Below are positions 1-9,551 of a stretch of 64,000 nucleotides of DNA, piece by piece. Each line of letters begins with the position of its first letter. Positions within the stretch are counted from its first letter, which is position 1. Origin of the DNA: Pseudomonas anatoliensis. GTDB lineage: Bacteria; Pseudomonadota; Gammaproteobacteria; Pseudomonadales; Pseudomonadaceae. The translations under genes were made by a program, and so were the position numbers. Below the pieces are notes generated by a model. It worked only from the letters and a program-made list of their open reading frames with translations. It was not told the DNA's origin and ran no database searches. The DNA lies in NCBI RefSeq assembly GCF_017976235.1, contig NZ_JACVHC010000003.1:124001-188000 (forward strand), read 5' to 3'.

Positions 1-171
1 CAGCTCGTGGTGCAGACCGCGCGGGTTATCGCGAAAGAACATGTAGTCGCCCCACTCCGCGTCGGTGCAGCTTGCAGGGTCCAGTGGACGCGGGATGTGC
101 GCCTGGCCGGATGCGTGGAATTCCTCTTCAGAGCGCAGCTCGCCGCAGTGAGGACAGAAGATATGCAACAT
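1..171 (-). CDS. soxD: Sarcosine oxidase delta subunit (3' end cut by window edge)
   Basis: Delta subunit of the heterotetrameric sarcosine oxidase, which oxidatively demethylates sarcosine to glycine and passes the one-carbon unit to tetrahydrofolate. The visible 57 codons start MLHIFCPHCGELRSEEEF, the usual SoxD start with a CxxC zinc-binding pair; the family is about 100 residues, so roughly half is missing at the left edge. The ATG is preceded by AGGAG and lies 14 bp downstream of the soxB stop, so the two are co-transcribed. soxA and soxG are expected beyond the edge. Confidence 0.9.
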   Translation of the reverse strand, partial: MLHIFCPHCGELRSEEEFHASGQAHIPRPLDPASCTDAEWGDYMFFRDNPRGLHHEL

Positions 172-185
172 GGGGATTTCTCCTG

Positions 186-1436
186 TTAGTGGGCAACCGC
201 AGCAGCGCCGTGTTCATCGATCAACGCACCGTTGTGGAAACGGTCGATGGAGAAAGGTGCGGCCAACGGATGCATTTCACCCTTGGCCAGACTCGCAGCA
301 AACACGTTGCCCGAGCCAGGTGTCGCCTTGAAGCCACCGGTACCCCAACCGCAGTTGAAGAACATGTTCGGCACCGGGGTTTTCGAAATGATCGGGCAGG
401 CATCCGGCGTGGTGTCGACGATGCCGCCCCACTGACGGTTCATGCGTACACGGGACAACACCGGGAACATCTCGACGATGGCCTGAATGGTGTGCTCGAT
501 CACCGGGTACGAACCGCGCTGGCCGTAGCCGTTGTAGCCGTCGATACCGGCACCGATCACCAGGTCGCCCTTGTCTGACTGGCTGATGTAACCGTGCACG
601 GCGTTGGACATGATCACACTGTCGATAATCGGTTTGATCGGCTCGGACACCAGCGCTTGCAGCGGGTGGGATTCGATTGGCAGACGGAAACCGGCGAGTT
701 TGGCCATGTGCCCGGAGTTACCAGCGGTCACCACACCGACGCGCTTGGCGCCGATGAAACCCTTGTTGGTTTCAACACCGATGCACACGCCGTTTTCCTT
801 ACGGAAACCGATCACTTCAGTCTGCTGGATCAAGTCCACGCCGAGGGCGTCGGCAGCCCGGGCAAAGCCCCAGGCCACCGCATCGTGACGGGCGACGCCG
901 CCGCGACGCTGGACGGTCGCACCCAACACTGGGTAGCGGGTGTTTTTCGAGCAATCGAGGTACGGAATCTCGTTGGCGACTTGCTCAGTGTTGAGCAACT
1001 CGCCGTCGACGCCGTTGAGGCGGTTGGCGCTGACCCGACGCTCGGAATCGCGAATGTCCTGCAAGGTGTGGCACAGGTTGTAAACACCGCGCTGGGAGAA
1101 CATCACGTTGTAGTTCAAGTCCTGCGACAGGCCTTCCCACAATTTCATCGCATGTTCGTACAGGTGCGCTGACTCGTCCCACAAGTAGTTGGAACGCACG
1201 ATGGTGGTGTTGCGCGCGGTGTTACCGCCGCCCAGCCAGCCCTTCTCGACCACGGCGACGTTGGTGATGCCGTGCTCTTTCGCCAGATAGTAAGCAGTCG
1301 CCAGACCGTGCCCGCCGCCGCCGACGATGACCACGTCGTAGACCTTTTTCGGGGTCGGCGTGCGCCACATTTTCTGCCAGTTTTCGTGGTGGCTGAGCGA
1401 GTGTTTGAAGAGGCCGAAGCCCGAATAGCGTTGCAT
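186..1436 (-). CDS. soxB: Sarcosine oxidase beta subunit
   Basis: Catalytic flavin subunit of heterotetrameric sarcosine oxidase (416 aa), a cytoplasmic enzyme converting sarcosine to glycine in the last demethylation step of glycine betaine catabolism. It has the N-terminal dinucleotide fold [17 protein letters not shown] (about residues 35-52) and a DAO-type domain to the C-terminus; the family carries non-covalent FAD and covalent FMN. Two in-frame ATGs lie two codons apart. The inner one (1436) is chosen because GGAG sits 9 bp upstream of it but only 3 bp from the outer one. It follows glyA1 by 20 bp and precedes soxD by 14 bp, which makes one operon. Confidence 0.95.
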   Translation of the reverse strand: MQRYSGFGLFKHSLSHHENWQKMWRTPTPKKVYDVVIVGGGGHGLATAYYLAKEHGITNVAVVEKGWLGGGNTARNTTIVRSNYLWDESAHLYEHAMKLWEGLSQDLNYNVMFSQRGVYNLCHTLQDIRDSERRVSANRLNGVDGELLNTEQVANEIPYLDCSKNTRYPVLGATVQRRGGVARHDAVAWGFARAADALGVDLIQQTEVIGFRKENGVCIGVETNKGFIGAKRVGVVTAGNSGHMAKLAGFRLPIESHPLQALVSEPIKPIIDSVIMSNAVHGYISQSDKGDLVIGAGIDGYNGYGQRGSYPVIEHTIQAIVEMFPVLSRVRMNRQWGGIVDTTPDACPIISKTPVPNMFFNCGWGTGGFKATPGSGNVFAASLAKGEMHPLAAPFSIDRFHNGALIDEHGAAAVAH

Positions 1437-1456
1437 AGTCATGTACTCCAGAACGC

Positions 1457-2710
<1,254 letters not shown>

Positions 2711-2870
2711 CGCGTCTCTCCCAGCGGCGGCGGTGCGCCATTCGTCTCGGTCAGGCACCTGCGTGCCCTTTGATGCGATGGTATGACCGGCGCAGACAGC
2801 TCAAATGCCTACGGACGCCACGCAAAGGTGCGTTTACGACATGGCAGGAAATGGCTTGGAGAATGCAGTC

Positions 2871-2969
2871 CCCTGTAGGAGCTGCCGCAGGCGGCGATCT
2901 TTTGATCTTGCTTTGGATTCTGAAAAGCCAAAGTCAAAAGATCGCAGCCTGCGGCAGCTCCTACAGGGG
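2871..2969. repeat. REP-type inverted pair, family A
   Basis: Two oppositely oriented copies of the GTAGGAGCTGCCG...GCGATCTTTTGATC element point at each other, separated by an AT-rich spacer. The stem tip is the GCAGG/CCTGC variant. It ends one base from the stop codon of the traX-like gene. Confidence 0.9.
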
Positions 2970-3680
2970 TTATGCGATGACCTGGCGCAGGGCGAGCAGT
3001 ACGAGGAAATGCGCGGGATACAGGGCGTAGGCCCAGCGCCGCATCGGTGGCGGCTGTATCGTTTGGGCATGTCGCAAAAGCAACATCCCAAGCAATGGCG
3101 CAATCAGGCAAACGATGAGGCCGAAGATCGCCAGTTCACTGCCGAACCGCACAGATTCGAACAACACCCGCCACTGATTCGCCGCGAGGCACACCAGCCC
3201 CGGCAACAGACTGAAATACCATTGCCGGCGAATCACCCACAACGTCGCCAGCGGCAGCAAGACACCAAAGAAACCGAACATCAGCCGTTCCGAGAACAGC
3301 GCCGAAAGCAGCAACGCGCCAGCGCCGAGCACTCGCGATGCCAAGGTCCGATCCTGCCAGCCTCGCGCCACCAGCAATCCCAACGCCAAAGTCGGCATGA
3401 CGTTCAACGTGTCGGGATCAGGAATGTACAACCGATACGGAATCTCGCTGACCAGGCTGAACAACAGCAACCAGCCCAGATACCGCCACTCGGTCTTGCG
3501 CGCCCCCGCACGATCAAGATTCGCCGCCATCGCCAGACAAAACCATGGAAACGCCAAACGCCCAGGCACATACAGCCAATCGACGGAGAACCCGACATAT
3601 CGCAGGTGATCGAGCAACATGCTCAACAGCGCCAGCCACTTGAGCAGATCCAGCGCGCCGTCGCGTTTTCTCAGGTGCAT
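2970..3680 (-). CDS. TraX family inner-membrane protein
   Basis: A 236-residue polytopic membrane protein of the TraX family, named after the F-plasmid pilin N-acetyltransferase; chromosomal members have no established role. It begins MHLRKRDGALDLLKWLALLSM, with the LD(L)LKW..M.LDH signature of the family, followed by about seven to eight hydrophobic segments. The long frame runs upstream to 3842, but the start at 3680 matches the family N-terminus. No conjugation gene is nearby, so this is a stand-alone chromosomal copy. It is divergent from ltaE with a 127-bp gap. Confidence 0.8.
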   Translation of the reverse strand: MHLRKRDGALDLLKWLALLSMLLDHLRYVGFSVDWLYVPGRLAFPWFCLAMAANLDRAGARKTEWRYLGWLLLFSLVSEIPYRLYIPDPDTLNVMPTLALGLLVARGWQDRTLASRVLGAGALLLSALFSERLMFGFFGVLLPLATLWVIRRQWYFSLLPGLVCLAANQWRVLFESVRFGSELAIFGLIVCLIAPLLGMLLLRHAQTIQPPPMRRWAYALYPAHFLVLLALRQVIA

Positions 3681-3807
3681 AATCGGCCCGTGTCCTTGTA
3701 GAGTTTTGACAACGACATCCCGTGTGCTCCCCGGAAGATCTTCGGTAAAGTGCGCACCATCATTGACCAACGAAGCGCCACAAGCGTTTCGATCACGGAA
3801 GCCGGCC

Positions 3808-4848
3808 ATGACCGACAAGAGCCAACAATTCGCCAGCGACAACTATTCCGGTATCTGCCCTGAAGCCTGGGCTGCCATGGAACAGGCCAACCACGGCCAC
3901 CAACGCGCGTACGGCGACGATGAATGGACCGCTCGCGCGGCCGACCATTTCCGCAAACTGTTCGACACCGATTGCGAAGTATTCTTCGCCTTCAACGGCA
4001 CCGCCGCCAACTCGCTGGCCCTGTCGTCGCTGTGCCAGAGTTACCACAGCGTGATCTGCTCGGAAACCGCCCACGTCGAAACCGACGAATGTGGCGCCCC
4101 GGAGTTTTTCTCCAACGGCTCGAAACTGCTGATCGCCGGCACTGAAAACGGCAAGATCACCCCGGCCTCGATCCGCGAAGTCGCGCTCAAGCGTCAGGAC
4201 ATTCACTACCCTAAACCGCGTGTCGTGACCCTGACCCAGGCCACTGAAGTCGGCAGCGTCTACACCCCGGAAGAAATCCGCGCCATCAGCGCCACCTGCA
4301 AAGAACTGGGCCTGAACCTGCACATGGACGGCGCGCGTTTCTCCAACGCCTGCGCGTTCCTCGGCTGCTCGCCAGCGGATCTGACCTGGAAGGCCGGTAT
4401 TGATGTGTTGTGTTTTGGTGGCACCAAAAACGGCATGGCCGTCGGTGAAGCGATTCTGTTCTTCAACCACAAACTGGCCGAAGACTTCGACTACCGCTGC
4501 AAACAGGCCGGGCAACTGGCGTCGAAGATGCGCTTTTTGTCGGCACCGTGGGTGGGCATCCTCGAAAACGACGCCTGGCTGAAATACGCCCGCCACGCCA
4601 ACCACTGCGCGCAATTGCTCGCAGAACTGGTCAGCGACATCCCGGGTGTCGAGCTGATGTTCCCGGTGCAGGCCAACGGCGTGTTCCTGCAACTGTCCGA
4701 GCCGGCCATCGCCGCGCTGACGGAACGCGGCTGGCGCTTCTACACCTTCATCGGCAAGGGCGGCGCACGCTTCATGTGCTCGTGGGATACCGAAGAAGAA
4801 CGCGTACGCGAACTGGCCCGCGATATCCGTGAAGTCATGAGCGCCTGA
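3808..4848 (+). CDS. ltaE: Low-specificity L-threonine aldolase
   Basis: PLP-dependent aldolase (346 aa) splitting L-threonine or allo-threonine into glycine and acetaldehyde. The sequence starts MTDKSQQFASDNYSG, carries the HVETDECGAPEFF segment near residue 90, and has the PLP-lysine region DVLCFGGTKNGM around residue 210. The upstream in-frame extension to 3619 lacks family similarity, so ATG 3808 is used, with GGAAG 8 bp before it. It fits the neighbourhood as a further glycine/serine-pool enzyme next to glyA1 and the betaine demethylation genes. Confidence 0.93.
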   Translation: MTDKSQQFASDNYSGICPEAWAAMEQANHGHQRAYGDDEWTARAADHFRKLFDTDCEVFFAFNGTAANSLALSSLCQSYHSVICSETAHVETDECGAPEFFSNGSKLLIAGTENGKITPASIREVALKRQDIHYPKPRVVTLTQATEVGSVYTPEEIRAISATCKELGLNLHMDGARFSNACAFLGCSPADLTWKAGIDVLCFGGTKNGMAVGEAILFFNHKLAEDFDYRCKQAGQLASKMRFLSAPWVGILENDAWLKYARHANHCAQLLAELVSDIPGVELMFPVQANGVFLQLSEPAIAALTERGWRFYTFIGKGGARFMCSWDTEEERVRELARDIREVMSA

Positions 4849-4866
4849 CCCGACACAACCCCCTCT

Positions 4867-4956
4867 CCCTGTAGGAGCTGCCGCAGGCTGCGATCTTTTG
4901 ATCTTGATCTTAAAAACAAAATCAAAAGATCGCAGCCTGCGGCAGCTCCTACACGG
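4867..4956. repeat. REP-type inverted pair, family A
   Basis: Inward-facing pair of the GTAGGAGCTGCCG / CGGCAGCTCCTAC element with the GCAGG/CCTGC tip variant on both arms, lying between ltaE and the SDR gene. Confidence 0.9.
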
Positions 4957-5041
4957 CCCCATCGTCGATTACCTTTTTGCTGCTTGGTCTACATTGTCTG
5001 TCGAGCCCTCCGCTCACATAACAATAAGCAGGAGCATCGGC

Positions 5042-5866
5042 ATGTCGTTACAAGGCAAAACCCTGTTCATCACCGGCGCCAGCCGTGGCATTGGCCGCGA
5101 GATTGCGCTGCGGGCCGCGCGGGACGGGGCCAATATCGTGATTGCGGCGAAAAGCGCCGAACCCCACGCCAAGCTGCCCGGCACCATCCACAGCGTCGCC
5201 GCGGAGGTCGAAGCGGCGGGCGGCAAAGCTTTGGCCCTGCAACTGGATGTGCGCGATGAAGACGCGGTGCGCCACGCGTTGGCTCAGGCCAACGAACATT
5301 TCGGCGGCATCGATGCGCTGGTGAACAACGCCGGGGCGATCAAGTTGACCGGCGTGCAACACATCGAACTCAAGCGTTTCGACTTAATGCACCAGATCAA
5401 CACCCGCGCAGTGCTCCTGTGCAGCCAGGCCGCCCTGCCCTATCTGAAGAAATCCGCCGGGCACATTCTCAACCTGTCGCCGCCGCTGAACCTGGCGACC
5501 AAGTGGTTCGCCCAATACAGCCCGTACACCGTGACCAAATACGGCATGAGCATGCTGACGCTTGGCATGAGCGAGGAATTCGCCGGGTACGGGATCAGTG
5601 TCAACTCACTGTGGCCGCAAACGATGATTGCCACGGCAGCGATTGAGTTTCAGTTGGGCAACAGAGAGTCGTTCAAGCATGCGCGCACGCCGGAGATCAT
5701 GGCGGATGCGGCTTATGTGATTTTGAGTAGCAGCCAGCGGCAGATCACTGGGCGGTTACTGATTGATGAGGAGATTTTGCGGGAAAGGGGTGCGAGCGAA
5801 TTCGAGCACTACCGCTTCGAGCCGGGCAGTGACGACAAGCTGATGACCGACCTGTTCGTCGACTGA
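5042..5866 (+). CDS. Short-chain dehydrogenase/reductase (SDR family, HSDL2-like)
   Basis: A 274-residue classical-type SDR oxidoreductase, predicted cytoplasmic and NAD(P)-dependent; the substrate is unknown. It shows the TGASRGIG cofactor motif (residues 12-19), NNAG near residue 97 and the YTVTK catalytic Tyr/Lys pair around residue 165. The catalytic serine position lies in HILNLSPPL. Overall it resembles the C-terminal-less hydroxysteroid dehydrogenase-like protein 2 group. AGGAG lies about 10 bp before ATG 5042. It stands alone between two REP pairs, so no operon partner suggests a role. Confidence 0.85.
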   Translation: MSLQGKTLFITGASRGIGREIALRAARDGANIVIAAKSAEPHAKLPGTIHSVAAEVEAAGGKALALQLDVRDEDAVRHALAQANEHFGGIDALVNNAGAIKLTGVQHIELKRFDLMHQINTRAVLLCSQAALPYLKKSAGHILNLSPPLNLATKWFAQYSPYTVTKYGMSMLTLGMSEEFAGYGISVNSLWPQTMIATAAIEFQLGNRESFKHARTPEIMADAAYVILSSSQRQITGRLLIDEEILRERGASEFEHYRFEPGSDDKLMTDLFVD

Positions 5867-5872
5867 ACACTC

Positions 5873-5965
5873 CCCTTGTAGGAGCTGCCGAAGGCTGCGA
5901 TCTTTTGATCTTGATCTTTAAAAACAAGATCAAAAGATCGCAGCCTTCGGCAGCTCCTACAGGGG
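5873..5965. repeat. REP-type inverted pair, family A
   Basis: Inward-facing pair with the common GAAGG/CCTTC tip. It separates the convergent SDR and gbcB genes, where such a stem-loop could terminate or insulate both transcripts. Confidence 0.9.
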
Positions 5966-5971
5966 CCGTGG

Positions 5972-7072
5972 TTAAAACTCGATACGGACGTCGCCCTTCG
6001 GCACGCTGCAGCACGACAAGATAAACCCTTCCGCCTCGTCGTCTTCGGTGATCCCGCCGTTGTGCTCCATCTCCACCTCACCCCCCAGCTTCATCACCTT
6101 GCACGTCCCGCAAATCCCCATGCCGCAGGCTTTCGGAATCATCAGCCCAAGCTTGGCCGCCGCCGCATGCACGGTCTCACCCGGTGCCACACGAATGCTC
6201 TTGCCGGAGGCGGTGAATTCCACCTGATGCAGATCCGCCGCATCGACTTCCGGCGCGTCCGCGGCTTGCTCGGCCTGTTCGACAGCATCGGCGCGAGCCT
6301 CGGGGGGCGTGGCACCGAAGGATTCTTCGTGGTAGCGCGACATGTCGTAACCGGCGGCTTCCAGCAGCCGCTTGACTGCGTTCATGTACGGCGTCGGCCC
6401 GCAGCAGAACACTTCGCGCTCAAGAAAGTCGGGCACCATCAGTTCGAGCATCTTGTGATTGAGGTAACCGCGATACCCGGCCCACGGCTCACCCAAGCCG
6501 TGCTTCTCGCAGATCAGGTGCAGGCTGAAGTTGTCGATCCGCGAGGCCATGTGTTCCAGCTCACGGTGGTAAATGATGTCTTTGGGCGAGCGCGCGCTGT
6601 GGATAAAGGTCATGTCGACGTTGGCATTGGTGTCGTAGAACCAGCGCGCCATCGACATGCACGGCGTGATACCGACGCCGCCGCTCAGGTACAGGACTTT
6701 CGGGCTCGGATAGTCCATGGCATTGAACAGCCCGACCGGCCCGTGCACCGCCAACTCCTGGCCCTCGTGCAGCGTGTCGTGCAGCCAGTTGGAAACCTTG
6801 CCGCCCGGCACCCGTTTGATCGTCACCGAAAAGCTGTACGGCACCGACGGCGAACTGGAAATGGTGTAAGAGCGCATGATCGGCTGGCCTTCGATTTCCA
6901 GCTCCAGGGTGACGAACTGCCCGGGCTTGAAGAAGAACAGGATCGGCTGATCGGCCATGAAGCAGAAGGTGCGCACGTCCCAGGTTTCCTGGATGACTTT
7001 GACGCAACGGACGATGTGTCGGCCATTGGCCCAGGTCTGGGTGGTGACCGGATTCAGGAAGCTGTTGGACAT
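5972..7072 (-). CDS. gbcB: Glycine betaine monooxygenase reductase subunit
   Basis: Reductase (366 aa) that takes electrons from NAD(P)H and feeds the Rieske oxygenase GbcA, which converts glycine betaine to dimethylglycine and formaldehyde. Domain order: FAD-binding barrel with MRSYTISS (about residue 67), NAD-binding lobe with LSGGVGITP (about 130), then a C-terminal plant-type 2Fe-2S ferredoxin domain with CGMGICGTC (CX4CX2C) near residue 315 and the fourth Cys in LSCC. ATG 7072 is preferred over a GTG four codons upstream because GGAG is 6 bp before it. Divergent from gbcA; both are GbdR targets in P. aeruginosa. A DnaA-box 9-mer lies at 6598-6606. Confidence 0.95.
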   Translation of the reverse strand: MSNSFLNPVTTQTWANGRHIVRCVKVIQETWDVRTFCFMADQPILFFFKPGQFVTLELEIEGQPIMRSYTISSSPSVPYSFSVTIKRVPGGKVSNWLHDTLHEGQELAVHGPVGLFNAMDYPSPKVLYLSGGVGITPCMSMARWFYDTNANVDMTFIHSARSPKDIIYHRELEHMASRIDNFSLHLICEKHGLGEPWAGYRGYLNHKMLELMVPDFLEREVFCCGPTPYMNAVKRLLEAAGYDMSRYHEESFGATPPEARADAVEQAEQAADAPEVDAADLHQVEFTASGKSIRVAPGETVHAAAAKLGLMIPKACGMGICGTCKVMKLGGEVEMEHNGGITEDDEAEGFILSCCSVPKGDVRIEF

Positions 7073-7369
7073 GCTGTTCTCCACGGCCGACTGTCGGCCT
7101 CATGTCGGCGATTCTGCGTATAGCGCGAACCGTCCGTTTACCTATCCGCGACATCGGCATACTTATCGCGACCAGCCCCCAACCACAGGGGGTTGCGCGT
7201 CGGGAACAGATTGCACCATGTCGCCCATGGATAAGGTTCCGCCCAGCGCCGGCCCCACACTCGCCCCAACACCAAGACAGATTCTTTACACCTTGCGTAG
7301 CAACCGTTAGCAGCACACCTGATCAGCCACTTTTCGCCGGCCACGCAGATGGCCATGAGGATCACATCG
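7073..7369. promoter_or_regulatory. gbcB-gbcA divergent control region with candidate GbdR direct repeat
   Basis: This 297-bp divergent gap must hold both promoters. A direct repeat with core CGCGAC occurs at 7147-7152 and 7167-7172, exactly 20 bp apart, the spacing expected for an AraC-family dimer on one DNA face. Extended half-sites are ATCCGCGACA and TTATCGCGACC. A weaker CGCGA lies at 7124. GbdR is known to activate gbcA and gbcB in P. aeruginosa; assigning this repeat to GbdR is inference. No clear sigma-70 -35 box was seen, which fits activator dependence. Confidence 0.45.
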
Positions 7370-8665
7370 ATGGACGTCACCGCAAAAATCAGCCTGGGCG
7401 ATCCGCTGGAACCCGCACGCAAGGCCACCGCCCAAATGTTGCAGGAGCGCGAGCGCACCTTCTCGCTACCGCAACCGTTCTACAGCGACGAGCGGCTGTT
7501 CGATATCGACATGCAGGAGATCTTCCAGAAAGAGTGGTTGATTGCCGGCATGACCTGCGAGATCCCGGCCAAGGGCAACTACCTGACGCTGCAGATCGGC
7601 AAGAACCCGATCATCGTGATTCGTGGGGCCGAGGGAGTGGTGCATGCGTTCCACAACGTCTGCCGCCACCGTGGCTCGCGCCTGTGCACCAGTGAAAAGG
7701 GCAAGGTCGCCAAACTGGTTTGCCATTACCACCAGTGGACCTACGAGCTGGACGGTCGCCTGCTGTTCGCCGGCACCGAAATGGGCGCCGACTTCGACAT
7801 GAAGCAGTACGGCCTCAAACCGGTGAACGTGAAGACCGCTGGCGGCTACATCTTTATCAGCCTGGCGGAGAATCCACCGGCCATTGATGACTTCCTGTCG
7901 ACGCTGAACCACTACATGGAACCGTACGACATGGAGAACACCAAGGTGGCGATACAGACCACCTTGTTCGAAAAAGCCAACTGGAAACTGGTGCTGGAAA
8001 ACAATCGTGAGTGCTACCACTGCAACGCCTCGCACCCGGAACTGCTGAAAACCCTGCTGGAATGGGACGACGTCACCGACCCACGCGCCGATCAGGCGTT
8101 CAAGGATCACGTCGCTGCCTCCGCTGCCGCATGGGAAGCCGAAAAGATCCCTTATGCCCACGCCAGTTTCGGCCTGCGCAACCGCATCGTGCGCATGCCG
8201 CTGCTCAAGGGCACCGTGTCGATGACCCTCGACGGCAAACAGGGCTGCGCCAAACTGATGGGCCGCATCAAAAACCCGGATCTGGGTTCGATGCGCATCC
8301 TGCACCTGCCGCACTCGTGGAACCACTGCATGGGCGATCACATCATCGTCTTCACTGTGTGGCCGATCAGCGCGCAGGAAACCATGGTTACCACCAAGTG
8401 GATCGTGCACAAGGATGCGGTCGAAGGCGTCGATTACGACGTTGAGCGCATGCGCCAGGTGTGGGATGCGACCAATGATCAGGACCGGCGTCTGGCCGAA
8501 GAGAACCAGCGTGGGATCAACTCCACGGCTTACCAGCCAGGGCCTTACTCCAAAACCTATGAATTTGGCGTGGTGAACTTTGTTGACTGGTACAGCGAAA
8601 GACTGCTGAGCAATCTCGGCGCAGAACCTGCGCCTTACCTCAAAGGCGTCCCTGTCCAGGGTTAA
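7370..8665 (+). CDS. gbcA: Glycine betaine monooxygenase, Rieske oxygenase subunit
   Basis: Terminal oxygenase (431 aa) that N-demethylates glycine betaine to dimethylglycine. The Rieske 2Fe-2S ligands are visible as CRH (about residue 96) and CHYH (about 114). The mononuclear iron site is in the NRECYHCNASH segment near residue 210. The start MDVTAKISLGDPLEP is chosen because it matches the family N-terminus, with GAGG upstream; an in-frame ATG 21 bp earlier gives an atypical extension. It partners with the divergently transcribed reductase gbcB. Expression is expected to depend on GbdR. Confidence 0.96.
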   Translation: MDVTAKISLGDPLEPARKATAQMLQERERTFSLPQPFYSDERLFDIDMQEIFQKEWLIAGMTCEIPAKGNYLTLQIGKNPIIVIRGAEGVVHAFHNVCRHRGSRLCTSEKGKVAKLVCHYHQWTYELDGRLLFAGTEMGADFDMKQYGLKPVNVKTAGGYIFISLAENPPAIDDFLSTLNHYMEPYDMENTKVAIQTTLFEKANWKLVLENNRECYHCNASHPELLKTLLEWDDVTDPRADQAFKDHVAASAAAWEAEKIPYAHASFGLRNRIVRMPLLKGTVSMTLDGKQGCAKLMGRIKNPDLGSMRILHLPHSWNHCMGDHIIVFTVWPISAQETMVTTKWIVHKDAVEGVDYDVERMRQVWDATNDQDRRLAEENQRGINSTAYQPGPYSKTYEFGVVNFVDWYSERLLSNLGAEPAPYLKGVPVQG

Positions 8666-8670
8666 AGCGA

Positions 8671-8706
8671 GATCAAAAGATCGCTGCCTTCGGCAGCTCC
8701 TACAGG
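8671..8706. repeat. Solitary REP element, family A
   Basis: A single GATCAAAAGATCGCTGCCTT...CTCCTACAGG arm immediately after gbcA with no inverted partner, the only unpaired family-A copy in the window. Confidence 0.85.
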
Positions 8707-8742
8707 TTTTGTGGCGCTCACAAATTCGGTGAACACCAACAA

Positions 8743-8773
8743 CCCTGTGGGAGCTGGCTTGCCAGCGATGGCG
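8743..8773. repeat. Solitary REP element, family B
   Basis: One copy of the CCTGTGGGAGCTGGCTTGCC...GCGATGG element that elsewhere in the window occurs in inverted pairs. Confidence 0.85.
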
Positions 8774-8808
8774 TCCTGACATTCACCTTTGACCTCCAGT
8801 GGATGAAT

Positions 8809-9415
8809 TTTGATCAACCACGCCACACACCATACCCACCAAGCCCCCCAGCCTTCCGCAAACAACTTATCCACATACCCACCCACAGCAAATGGGGACA
8901 ACTGTGGATGACTCGAAAAATATTCCAATGATTTGCCAAGAAAAACCGTGACTTATGCAGAAGTACAGTTTGGGATAGGTATTGGGTGTTTTTTGATCAC
9001 ATCTCTGTATGCGGCGGTTTGTATGGCTTACAGAGGATGGCGAACACCTTATCCACAGAAGCGCCAACAGTAATCGGGGGTAACTTTGCCGGATCTGTGG
9101 AAAAGCCCTGAAGACTGTACAGAATCAGGGCTTTCGAGGGATTTACCCGAGTTAAATGACGATTAGGTTGTTTTTTGATCAGAACCCCACAGACCATGTT
9201 TTACAAGGCTTGTAGCGGATAGCGAACATCTTATCCACAGAAGCGCCAACAGAGATTGGGGGCAACTTGTGCAGTTATCCAAGGAGAAAAGCCCGGAAAA
9301 ACCGTGACTTAGGCTGGTTGTTTTTTGATCTGAGGCCTGAAGGGCTTGATTGGCGTGGGGTGCGGGGATGGACGAACACGTTATCCACAGATCCGCCAAC
9401 AGGGATTGTGGGTAA
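8809..9415 (+). repeat. Four-unit degenerate tandem array, each unit with a perfect DnaA box
   Basis: The non-coding gap between gbcA and etfB holds four related units. Each has a T-rich TTTTGATC motif (TGATC at 8811, 8994, 9176, 9326), then 55-56 bp later the exact DnaA box TTATCCACA (8867-8875, 9049-9057, 9231-9239, 9381-9389). In units 2-4 a CGCCAACAG box follows 3-4 bp beyond. Box-to-box periods are 182, 182 and 150 bp. A segment AAAAACCGTGACTTA is shared by units 2 and 4. The intervening sequence has diverged while motif spacing is kept. No open reading frame of note crosses the array. Confidence 0.85.
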
Positions 9416-9447
9416 ACAGCGCAATATCTCGATACGCTTGGTTTATA

Positions 9448-9537
9448 TGTAGGAGCTGCGGCACGCTGCGATCTTTTGATCTGGCTTATGAAAGATCAAA
9501 AGATCGCAGCCTCGTTTCACTCGACAGCTCCTACAGG
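9448..9537. repeat. REP-type inverted pair, family A with asymmetric arm
   Basis: The left arm is a GCTGCGGCACGCTGCGATC variant; the right arm replaces the usual stem tip with CTCGTTTCACTCGACAGC. The same unusual right arm recurs at 44651-44679. Confidence 0.85.
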
Positions 9538-9551
9538 GGCTTTGCAGGGTG

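Noticed and set aside
2970-3680. Sign of an integrated conjugative element from the TraX homologue.
   Set aside because: No relaxase, pilus or integrase genes nearby; chromosomal TraX-family genes are common in pseudomonads.
8867-9389. Chromosomal origin of replication.
   Set aside because: DnaA boxes are present, but dnaA, dnaN, rpmH or gidA are not nearby and no AT-rich unwinding region was seen, so oriC itself is unlikely.
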